A DNA stretch of 6,493 nucleotides from Alphaproteobacteria bacterium (GTDB lineage: Bacteria; Pseudomonadota; Alphaproteobacteria; Rhizobiales; Aestuariivirgaceae), in contig JAHEJE010000175.1 in NCBI GenBank assembly GCA_024639035.1, positions 1 to 6,493 on the forward strand, read 5' to 3'. The notes under the pieces were generated by a model. That model did not search any database, had not been told where the DNA came from, and was given only the letters and a program-made list of their open reading frames with translations. The position numbers and the translations under genes are program-made. Shown here piece by piece: positions 1-5,380 of this stretch (positions are counted from its first letter, which is position 1; every line of letters begins with the position of its first letter).

Positions 1-44
1 CGGATGTGGACAAACGATGGCCCGAACGGTGTCGCGGCCTGACC

Positions 45-830
45 CTAACCCTTCAATGTCCGCTGGAGCTGCATGAAAAGGTCATCGTTGGCAGCCAGGA
101 CGTTGCCGGTCTTCAAGGCATCGGAGCCGCCGTCGACGTCTTCGACGCGGCCGCCGGCCTCGCGCACCATCAGTACACCGGCGGCAATATCCCAGGGCTG
201 GAGCCAGCGCTCCCAGTAGCCATCGAGGCGTCCGGCGGCGACCCAGGCGAGATCGAGCGAGGCGGCGCCGAACCGACGAATGCCGGCGGCCTTGGCCTGG
301 ACCCGCTCGATTTCGGCCCGGAACACGGCGTGATCGCCGCGGCCGAGATGGGGAATACCGCAGACGACGACGGCATCGGACAGGTTCTTGCGCGCCGCCA
401 CCCGCAGCCGGCGGTCGTTGAGATAGGCACCACGGCCGCGCTCGGCGGTGAACAGGTCCTCGGTGATCGGGTTGTAGATCATGCCGGCGACGATATCGTC
501 ACCGCGCTGCAGGGCGATTGATATGGCGAAATGAGGGATGCCGTGGATGAAATTGGTGGTGCCGTCGATCGGGTCGACGATCCAGCGGTGCTGACCATCG
601 GTGCCGTCGATGGCGCCCTGTTCTTCCATTAGAAAGCCATAAGTCGGGCGGGCCCGGGCCAGTTCGTCGCGAATGATCTGCTCGGTGCGCTCATCCGACT
701 TGGTGACGAAATTGGCCGGCCCTTTGAGCGAGACCTGAAGGTTCTCGACCTCGCCGAAGTCGCGCCGCAACGGGCGCGTTGCCTTGCGGGCGGCGCCGAC
801 CATGACGTTGAGGATGGTTGAATAGGCCAT
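45..830 (-). CDS. suhB: Inositol monophosphatase family protein (SuhB-like)
   Basis: This is a 261-residue cytoplasmic phosphatase of the inositol monophosphatase family, the usual length for bacterial SuhB. Such enzymes hydrolyse inositol-1-phosphate and related sugar or nucleotide phosphates using Mg2+. The family signatures are intact: MEEQG at 68-72 supplies the acidic metal ligand, WIVDPIDGTTNF at 83-94 carries the D86/D89 metal site and catalytic loop, and LQPWDIAAG at 210-218 carries the third Asp (D214). The N-terminal stretch with LQVSLKGPANFVTKSD (31-46) resembles alphaproteobacterial SuhB proteins, which supports the ATG at 830 although its upstream sequence is a poor ribosome binding site. 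It lies 11 bp downstream of efp on the same strand, so it is probably translated from the efp transcript. The in vivo substrate cannot be read from sequence. In E. coli SuhB also acts in rRNA transcription antitermination, and I cannot tell whether that applies here. Confidence 0.95.
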   Translation of the reverse strand: MAYSTILNVMVGAARKATRPLRRDFGEVENLQVSLKGPANFVTKSDERTEQIIRDELARARPTYGFLMEEQGAIDGTDGQHRWIVDPIDGTTNFIHGIPHFAISIALQRGDDIVAGMIYNPITEDLFTAERGRGAYLNDRRLRVAARKNLSDAVVVCGIPHLGRGDHAVFRAEIERVQAKAAGIRRFGAASLDLAWVAAGRLDGYWERWLQPWDIAAGVLMVREAGGRVEDVDGGSDALKTGNVLAANDDLFMQLQRTLKG

Positions 831-841
831 GTTGGCGGCGA

Positions 842-1405
842 TCAGTCGGCGCGGCGGACGTAGGTGACTTCGTTGGTGTCAACAACGATGCGTTCTCCGG
901 CGGTGATGAATGGCGGCACCATGACCCGGACGCCGTTCTCCATAATTGCCGGCTTGTAGGACGAGGCCGCCGTCTGGCCCTTGACCACAGGGTCGGCTTC
1001 GCTGACCTCGAGCGTGACCTGACCGGGCAGGGAGATGCCAAGCGGCTTGCCCTCGTAGCTTTCCACGGTGACCATCATGCCATCCTGAAGGAAAGCCGCG
1101 CGGTCGCCGACAAAATCGGCTGGCAGTTCTATCTGCTCGTAGGACTCGGTGTCCATGAACACCAGCATGTCGTCCTGGCTATAGAGATACTGGAAGTCCT
1201 TCTGCTCGAGGCGCACCCGCTCGACCGTTTCCGAGGACCGGAAGCGCTCGTTGAGTTTGGTATTGCCGACGATCGACTTGAGCTCGACCTGGGCGAAGGC
1301 ACCGCCTTTGCCGGGTTTCACGTGGTCGGTCTTGACCGCCACATAGAGATCGCCGTTGTGCAATATGATATTGCCCGGCCTTATTTCGTTTCCGTTGATC
1401 TTCAT
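842..1405 (-). CDS. efp: Translation elongation factor P
   Basis: This 187-residue protein is elongation factor P, which binds the ribosome between the P and E sites and relieves stalling at proline runs. The N-terminal KOW-like domain (about 1-63) contains the loop VKPGKGGAF, with K33 at the position of the lysine modified by EpmA in E. coli. Two OB-fold domains follow (about 64-127 and 128-187). The C-terminal part has the conserved stretch with SLPGQVTLEV and ends in YVRRAD. The ATG at 1405 (MKINGNEIRPGN) gives the normal length. An in-frame GTG at 1426 would add seven residues unlike the family. A modest AAGAAAG-like purine stretch lies about 8 bp upstream of the chosen start. The gene is divergent from the membrane protein at 1680 and is followed closely by suhB. 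The intact lysine implies that a modifying enzyme is encoded elsewhere in the genome, because none is visible in this window. Confidence 0.97.
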   Translation of the reverse strand: MKINGNEIRPGNIILHNGDLYVAVKTDHVKPGKGGAFAQVELKSIVGNTKLNERFRSSETVERVRLEQKDFQYLYSQDDMLVFMDTESYEQIELPADFVGDRAAFLQDGMMVTVESYEGKPLGISLPGQVTLEVSEADPVVKGQTAASSYKPAIMENGVRVMVPPFITAGERIVVDTNEVTYVRRAD

Positions 1406-1588
1406 CGCTGGACTTTCTTGCCTCACCCGGCGATCCGGGCGGATGGAACTGAAGCGGTTGAACCGGACGGGCCGGCGTCGGCTTCTGCGGTCCGGGTGGT
1501 TGGCGCGGAACCTAGCAATGTTTGCGCAAATTGCCAGTGCAAAAATCCGCTTGCAGCCGGGTTTGTGCGCCGCGGCGCCAGAGCCGGC

Positions 1589-1603
1589 TTAAGTGCTCCT
1601 TAA
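1589..1603 (+). promoter_or_regulatory. Putative CtrA-type binding box (TTAA-N7-TTAA)
   Basis: TTAAGTGCTCCTTAA matches the full CtrA consensus TTAA-N7-TTAA exactly, and it is an A/T-rich motif in GC-rich surroundings. CtrA is the response regulator controlling cell-cycle and surface-structure genes in many alphaproteobacteria. The box lies 76 bp upstream of the ATG at 1680 and about 180 bp upstream of efp, so the membrane protein gene is the nearer target. The outer bases also form a 5-bp inverted repeat (TTAAG/CTTAA) with a 5-base centre. The match is direct, while binding is inferred. Confidence 0.45.
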
Positions 1604-1664
1604 TCAACTTCCGGCACCAATGGGGGCAGCCGGCGCTGATTGGCAGGCCGGGCCGGCGCCGCAC

Positions 1665-1670
1665 GGAAGG
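1665..1670 (+). promoter_or_regulatory. Ribosome binding site deciding the start at 1680
   Basis: GGAAGG lies 9 bp before the ATG at 1680. The upstream in-frame alternatives, GTG at 1593 and ATG at 1620, have no such sequence, and the GTG lies inside the CtrA-like box. This favours 1680 as the true start. Confidence 0.7.
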
Positions 1671-1679
1671 CATGGCCTT

Positions 1680-3239
1680 ATGGCAAGCGTTGAGTTGGAA
1701 GACCGGCCTCAGGGGCTGGAATTGCGCCGGGCGGTGACGCCATGGCTGCCGGCCGGGCTGATGCTGTGCCTGGCGGCGGCGTTCTACCTGCCGTTTCCGC
1801 TCAATCACGATGCCGCCTGGATCGTCATCGGCGCCGAGCGTCTGCTTGACGGCGGTGCCTTCGGGCGCGAGGTCATCGACGTCAATCCGCCGCTCGCCTG
1901 GTGGCTGTCGGTTCCCGGCGTCGTGCTGGCGCGGCTCGGCGGGATAGCGCCGGGTGCGGCGTTTCAGCTCTATGTGCTGGCGATTGGACTGGGCAGCCTG
2001 GTGTTGTGCGCGCATCTGCTGCGCCCCGCTGGCGGACAGACACCGGCGATGCCCGTGGCTGCCATCGCCGCGGTGTTCTGGCTTCTGCCGGCCTATGATT
2101 TCGGCCAGCGCGAACACCTGATGGCGATGCTCGCCTGCCCCTATGTGCTGGTGTGCGCAAGGCGTGGATCAGGCCAGCCGGTGGGCCCGGCAATGGCTGT
2201 TGTATGTGGCGGCCTGGGTGGCCTGGCGTTCTGCCTGAAACCTTATTTTCTGGTCATTCCGATCGGCCTGACCCTGTACACAGTTTTGCGGACGCGCAGG
2301 CTTGGCTGTCTGGTCGCCACCGAGAACATGGTGATTGCGCTTGTCGGCGCGGCCTATTTCGCGGCCATCCTGCGATTTGCTCCGGACTATGTGTCGGTCG
2401 TTGTGCCCGAGGCGATGATCGCCTACGGCGCCTATGCCAATGCGCTCTTGCCGGTGGCCCGGTCCTATCTGGTTCTGCTGGCGCCGGCTGTCGTGGCGGT
2501 TATCCTGCTGTCGCGCCGTTTCAGCGGTGAGCCGTTGCCGGTTGCCGGGGGCTACATGCTGTTTGCCGGGCTGCTGGCAGCGATTGCCGCGGTGATCCAG
2601 CAGAAGGGCTGGTCCTACCACATCATGCCGGCCATCGGGTTTGTCGTGATCGCCACGGCGACCGGCCTTGCCGGGTTGGTTTCGCGTCGCGGCTGGCGTC
2701 TGAACCCGGCGGCCGGCGTTGCCTGCGTTCTTGTGCTGCTTGCGCTGGTGCGCCCGGTGCAGGCGCACTTGCGCGACCTGGCATCGGAACAGGGCAACCA
2801 GGCAGTGACGGCAGAGCTCATCGCCAGGCTGAACGAGGCAGGACCGAAAGCCAGCGTCCATGCCTTCATCACGTCGCCGCGCAATGTGCATCCGGCGGTT
2901 CTGGCCAGCGGGGCAAGGTGGGTCGATGTGGCGTGCTGCGCCTATCTGCTGCCGGCGCATATCCTAGATGGCGATGTGTCCAGCCATCTGGCGCGCCGTG
3001 CCGCCGCCATGCGCCAGATGCAGGGGATTATCGAGCGGCTCAGCAGCGCACCGCCCGATATCATTCTGATCGACGACCGGCCGCGAAAACTCGGTTTCGG
3101 CGGCATCTCTTTCAATTACCTGGCATGGCTGGACGGCAAGCCGGGCTTTGCCGAGCTTTGGTCCAAATACCGTGAGGAAGAGCGCGCCGGGCATTTCCGG
3201 GTATTCGCCCGGAAACCGACCCTAGGATCCGAGCGCTAA
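1680..3239 (+). CDS. Multi-pass membrane protein, probable GT-C fold glycosyltransferase
   Basis: This 519-residue protein has a hydrophobic N-terminal two-thirds with roughly ten predicted membrane segments. The first is at about 22-40 and the last ends near 380. A hydrophilic C-terminal domain of about 140 residues follows. The first extramembrane loop carries NHDAAW (42-47) and then DVNPPL (67-72). An Asp shortly after the first helix, followed by a PPL-type motif, is the pattern of GT-C glycosyltransferases of the ArnT/PMT type, which transfer sugars from polyprenyl-phosphate carriers on the outer face of the inner membrane. By analogy D44 would be the catalytic or metal-binding Asp. The donor and acceptor cannot be read, and no cell-envelope biosynthesis genes flank it. 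The start at 1680 is chosen for its GGAAGG site, whereas the longer GTG start at 1593 would add a poorly supported 29-residue leader. The gene ends in a 4-bp overlap with the convergent AAA+ gene. The membrane assignment is firm and the glycosyltransferase role is inferred. Confidence 0.75.
   Translation: MASVELEDRPQGLELRRAVTPWLPAGLMLCLAAAFYLPFPLNHDAAWIVIGAERLLDGGAFGREVIDVNPPLAWWLSVPGVVLARLGGIAPGAAFQLYVLAIGLGSLVLCAHLLRPAGGQTPAMPVAAIAAVFWLLPAYDFGQREHLMAMLACPYVLVCARRGSGQPVGPAMAVVCGGLGGLAFCLKPYFLVIPIGLTLYTVLRTRRLGCLVATENMVIALVGAAYFAAILRFAPDYVSVVVPEAMIAYGAYANALLPVARSYLVLLAPAVVAVILLSRRFSGEPLPVAGGYMLFAGLLAAIAAVIQQKGWSYHIMPAIGFVVIATATGLAGLVSRRGWRLNPAAGVACVLVLLALVRPVQAHLRDLASEQGNQAVTAELIARLNEAGPKASVHAFITSPRNVHPAVLASGARWVDVACCAYLLPAHILDGDVSSHLARRAAAMRQMQGIIERLSSAPPDIILIDDRPRKLGFGGISFNYLAWLDGKPGFAELWSKYREEERAGHFRVFARKPTLGSER
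3194..3215. other. Strong hairpin near the convergent gene ends
   Basis: TTTCCGGG (3194-3201) and CCCGGAAA (3208-3215) form a perfect 8-bp stem around a 6-base loop, TATTCG. It lies inside the last codons of the membrane protein gene, 21 bp before its stop, and just downstream of the stop of the leftward AAA+ gene. No T-run follows on either strand, so it is not a canonical intrinsic terminator. It could still mark or protect the 3' end of the AAA+ transcript. Confidence 0.4.
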
Positions 3240-4579
3240 TATTCTTCGGCGTAATCGACGTAGAAGTTGTCCCAGGCCTGGCCGAGTGTCTTGTCGTTGG
3301 GGTCGATCGGCGTTCCGTAGTACTCGCAGATCGAGATCACCTGCTCGATGAAGAAGATCGGATGGAAGCCGGACGGCTCCAAGTTGAGTTTGTCGTAACG
3401 ATTCTTGAACAGATAATCGACCATCTCGCGGCGGTACTCGATGCCCTTCATCTCGCAGACGCGCTCGAAGATGGTGACGAAATCCTCGCGGTTCGGCTGC
3501 GGCACCTTGATCTTGTAGTACAGCCGGCGCAGGGTCGCCTCGTCGGTCAGCTTGCCGGGCGGGATGTTGGTGGAGAACACCACCAGTTCATCGAACGGGA
3601 TGGGGAATTTCTTGCCGGTGTGCAGGGTCAGGTAGTCGACCCCCTTTTCCAGCGGAACGATCCAGCGGTTGAGAATCGCCTGCGGGGTGTCGCGCTGACG
3701 ACCGAAGTCGTCGACGATGAACACGCCGCCCAATGCCTTGAGGTGCAACGGCGCTTCGTAGAACTTCGATGAGGCGGTGTACTGCAGGTCGAGCTGGTCG
3801 AGGGTCAGTTCGCCGCCGGTCATCACCACCGGGCGCTTGCAGGGCACCCAACGGGCGTCGGCATTTCCCCGGCCGCGGGGGATCAGGCGGGTCGCTTCCT
3901 TTTCCGCCTCGGGATCGTCGACGCGCTGATGCACGGTCTCGTCGTAGAAGTTGATGATCTGGCCGCCGACCTCGATGCAGTAGGGCAGGTAGATGGTCTG
4001 GCTGAAGGCGGCGCCGATGCCTTCGGCGATGCAGGTCTTGCCGTTGCCGGGAGCGCCGTACAGCAGGATCGACTTGGCCGAGTTGGCCGCCGGTCCGAGA
4101 CGGTGGATCAGGTCCTCGGGCAAGATGAGATTGCGCAGGTGGTACTGGAGTTCCTCAGGCCCGATGCGCTCGACGGAAATGCGCTGGGTGGCAACCTGGC
4201 GGCAGAACGCTTCGAGGGTGACCGGAACCGGTCCGACATATGCCGATTGCTCGGTGGCGTCCAGGGCCCAGCTGATGCCCTTCTGGGTCAGACCGTAGCG
4301 GATCTGCGAGGTGATGTCGGCACCGGCCAGGCCACGGGATTCGAGCAGAGACTGGTCGCGCATCTCCTCAAGCAGAGTGTTGACGATTGAGGATGAAACC
4401 TTGAGATGTTCAGCCAGGGCCGACGCGGTCTGCAGGCCGAGAACGTACATGGCCTTCGACAGCAGGTTCATCAGCATGGTGCGCTCGATGCCGGTGTCGC
4501 CGATGTTGTTCGGTCGCGGCGGCACCGGAATCTTGCCTTTACCGGTGTCGGATATCGCTTCGGCAACTGCTTGCTGCAT
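3236..4579 (-). CDS. AAA+ ATPase with N-terminal winged-helix-like domain
   Basis: This is a 447-residue soluble protein. Residues about 31-105 read as a winged helix: a helix pair including LQTASALAEHLKVSSSIVNTL, then a wing-like stretch ending in RYGLTQKGISWA. The AAA+ core follows: Walker A GAPGNGKT at 175-182, Walker B-like VFIVDD at 286-291 followed by FGRQ, sensor 1 at VVFSTN (N338), and candidate arginine fingers R351/R352 in LRRLYYK. The second Walker B acidic residue is Asp (D291) rather than the usual Glu. From memory, DDFGRQ also occurs in similar bacterial ATPases, so the enzyme is probably active. There are no membrane segments or signal peptide. The ATG at 4579 has GGAG 7 bp upstream, whereas the GTG at 4624 does not. 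Proteins like this are usually annotated only as AAA family or MoxR-like ATPases. The winged helix could bind DNA or a partner protein. The substrate is unknown and the neighbours do not reveal it. Confidence 0.85.
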   Translation of the reverse strand: MQQAVAEAISDTGKGKIPVPPRPNNIGDTGIERTMLMNLLSKAMYVLGLQTASALAEHLKVSSSIVNTLLEEMRDQSLLESRGLAGADITSQIRYGLTQKGISWALDATEQSAYVGPVPVTLEAFCRQVATQRISVERIGPEELQYHLRNLILPEDLIHRLGPAANSAKSILLYGAPGNGKTCIAEGIGAAFSQTIYLPYCIEVGGQIINFYDETVHQRVDDPEAEKEATRLIPRGRGNADARWVPCKRPVVMTGGELTLDQLDLQYTASSKFYEAPLHLKALGGVFIVDDFGRQRDTPQAILNRWIVPLEKGVDYLTLHTGKKFPIPFDELVVFSTNIPPGKLTDEATLRRLYYKIKVPQPNREDFVTIFERVCEMKGIEYRREMVDYLFKNRYDKLNLEPSGFHPIFFIEQVISICEYYGTPIDPNDKTLGQAWDNFYVDYAEEY

Positions 4580-4586
4580 GATTGAA

Positions 4587-4590
4587 CTCC
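4587..4590 (-). promoter_or_regulatory. Ribosome binding site of the AAA+ gene
   Basis: On the minus strand TTTTTGGAG precedes the ATG at 4579, with GGAG 7 bp from the start codon. This supports the shorter 447-residue product over the GTG start at 4624. Confidence 0.65.
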
Positions 4591-4723
4591 AAAAATCTAT
4601 CCTGACCCTAGGCAGCCGTAACACGGTATCCGGTCATCGCAAGAGATATTCCGGCGCTGTGAAACCGAATGAACCGCTATGACAAGCCGTGGGTCTCGTC
4701 CCTGCCTGTATTACTACCCTTTT

Positions 4724-4739
4724 GGTGTTAACGAACACC
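4724..4739. promoter_or_regulatory. Dyad GGTGTT-AACG-AACACC
   Basis: A perfect 6-bp inverted repeat with a 4-base centre, 145 bp upstream of the AAA+ start. It overlaps TTAA-N7-CTTA (4728-4742), which differs from the CtrA consensus at one of eight positions. No T-run follows, so a regulatory site is likelier than a terminator, but the role is not shown. Confidence 0.3.
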
Positions 4740-4766
4740 TTATCTGAGCGTTTGTTGTACCCGAAT

Positions 4767-4779
4767 GTCTTGGCAAGAC
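4767..4779. promoter_or_regulatory. Dyad GTCTTG-G-CAAGAC
   Basis: Perfect 6-bp arms around a single central G give a 13-bp palindrome typical in size of a dimeric regulator's operator. It lies midway between the two divergent genes (188 bp and 166 bp from their starts). No regulator can be assigned. Confidence 0.3.
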
Positions 4780-4866
4780 TACCACATCCATCCGCAAGTC
4801 GCGAAGATTGACTTCAGGTGCCGGCCGGTGCCGGCAATCATTGTGCCAGATCGAACGTTTCCGCTA

Positions 4867-4878
4867 ATTCACGTGAAT
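4867..4878. promoter_or_regulatory. Perfect 12-bp palindrome ATTCACGTGAAT, possible operator
   Basis: An uninterrupted 12-bp palindrome whose right end lies 66 bp before the ATG at 4945, where a promoter-proximal operator of the exported-protein operon would be expected. A second dyad, GTGAT-C-ATCAC, follows at 4890-4900. Neither matches an operator I recognise with confidence. Confidence 0.4.
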
Positions 4879-4889
4879 ATCATTTCCCG

Positions 4890-4900
4890 GTGATCATCAC
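4890..4900. promoter_or_regulatory. Dyad GTGAT-C-ATCAC
   Basis: Perfect 5-bp arms around one base, ending 44 bp before the ATG at 4945. It lies within the probable 5' leader or promoter of the operon. It could be an operator half of a tandem arrangement with 4867-4878, or chance. Confidence 0.25.
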
Positions 4901-4930
4901 TGCGATTATGGTTCAAGCCTGACCACTGAC

Positions 4931-4937
4931 AGGGAGG
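4931..4937 (+). promoter_or_regulatory. Strong Shine-Dalgarno for the first operon gene
   Basis: AGGGAGG sits 7 bp before the ATG at 4945. It is the strongest ribosome binding site in the window and fixes this start. Confidence 0.75.
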
Positions 4938-4944
4938 ATTTGCG

Positions 4945-5376
4945 ATGTCGATCAGGCAATGGGTCGGTGCCGCGGTGCTGGGCGGTTTGTGCATCGCTGC
5001 CCCGGCGAACGCGGCTACGCCGCAGCGGGTGCAGGTGACGGGCGAGATCATCGATACGTGGTGCCATGTGACCGAAATCATGTATGCGCTCGGCACGGCG
5101 CATCACAAGTGTGCGGTGTGGTGTGCCGCGGGCGGCATACCGGTCGGCATCAAGGGCGATGACGACAAGGTTTACATGGTGCTCAAGATCGAAGGCGACG
5201 ACACCTCGGTCGCTAATCCCAAGGTTCTGAAGATCCAGACCCATCAGGTCACCGTCAACGGCGATCTCTACGAGCGTGACGGCGTCAACTATCTGATCGT
5301 CAATCAGGTTGCCGACGACAAGGGAGTCGTCAACATGACCCATGAAGACTACGGCATCCAGCCGTTCGGGGAGTAG
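4945..5376 (+). CDS. Exported cysteine-motif protein, first of a tandem pair (unknown function)
   Basis: I do not recognise a named family. The product has 143 residues. A Sec signal peptide covers 1-23, with positive R4, a hydrophobic core at 7-19 and likely cleavage after PANA, so the mature protein of about 120 residues is periplasmic. It has three cysteines: C40 in DTWCH, and C56 and C60 in HHKCAVWC, with H41, H53 and H54 beside them. A CxxxC with adjacent histidines is a plausible metal or redox site. The sequence after C60 alternates beta-strand-like stretches (VYMVLKI, HQVTVNG, NYLIVNQV) and looks like a small beta-barrel, possibly OB-like. C16 lies in the signal peptide without a lipobox, so a lipoprotein is unlikely. 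It is the first gene of an operon with a similar protein and a SCO1 homologue, which points to copper handling or thiol chemistry. That role is inferred. Confidence 0.85.
   Translation: MSIRQWVGAAVLGGLCIAAPANAATPQRVQVTGEIIDTWCHVTEIMYALGTAHHKCAVWCAAGGIPVGIKGDDDKVYMVLKIEGDDTSVANPKVLKIQTHQVTVNGDLYERDGVNYLIVNQVADDKGVVNMTHEDYGIQPFGE
5368..5373 (+). promoter_or_regulatory. Ribosome binding site of the second operon gene
   Basis: GGGGAG lies in the last codons of the preceding gene, 7 bp before the ATG at 5381. It decides against the in-frame ATG at 5342, which would overlap the upstream gene and put 13 hydrophilic residues ahead of the signal peptide. Confidence 0.7.
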
Positions 5377-5380
5377 CGCG

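Larger units (their letters stand above)
1406..1679. other. Divergent intergenic region between efp and the membrane protein gene
   Basis: These 274 bp must hold the promoter of efp (leftward) and that of the membrane protein gene (rightward). I see no convincing sigma-70 promoter. The best leftward candidate is TTGCAC (complement of 1537-1542) and TTGCTA (complement of 1513-1518) with an 18-bp spacer, a weak match. A perfect 10-bp palindrome TTTGCGCAAA lies at 1521-1530 inside that spacer. The clearest site is the TTAA-N7-TTAA box at 1589-1603, listed separately. No small gene with a ribosome binding site is evident. Confidence 0.6.
4580..4944. other. 365-bp divergent intergenic region with several dyads
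   Basis: This region separates the leftward AAA+ gene from the rightward operon, and its A/T content is visibly higher than that of the flanking genes. It contains four short dyads (4724-4739, 4767-4779, 4867-4878, 4890-4900) and a direct repeat of GGTGCCGGC at 4817-4825 and 4827-4835. I found no convincing -35/-10 pair: TTGACT at 4808-4813 looks like a -35 element but has no -10 at 16-18 bp. Open frames crossing the right end on the minus strand are shadows of the 4945 gene. I see no small gene or RNA gene here. Confidence 0.6.

Noticed and set aside
1..44. Terminator or further gene downstream of suhB
   Set aside because: There are only 44 bp with no clear stem followed by a T-run and no start codon with a ribosome binding site.
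818..1603. A 261-codon open frame on the plus strand antisense to efp
   Set aside because: It lies opposite a clear efp gene, has no recognisable domain or ribosome binding site, and long antisense frames are common in GC-rich DNA.
1593..1680. A longer N-terminus for the membrane protein starting at GTG 1593
   Set aside because: It has no ribosome binding site and would begin inside the CtrA-like box. ATG 1680 has GGAAGG 9 bp upstream.
2169..2960. A 263-codon minus-strand open frame inside the membrane protein gene
   Set aside because: Its translation is rich in Arg, Gln and His, typical of the complement of hydrophobic GC-rich coding sequence.
4808..4813. TTGACT as a -35 promoter element for the exported-protein operon
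   Set aside because: The sequence 16-18 bp downstream is GC-rich and has no -10 resemblance.
4817..4835. Direct repeat of GGTGCCGGC
   Set aside because: Only two short GC-rich copies that contain the self-complementary GCCGGC. It could easily be chance in this composition, and no function is suggested.
4981..4992. Lipoprotein signal at Cys16 of the first exported protein
   Set aside because: The residues before Cys16 are G-G-L, which do not fit a lipobox, and a good signal peptidase I site follows at PANA.
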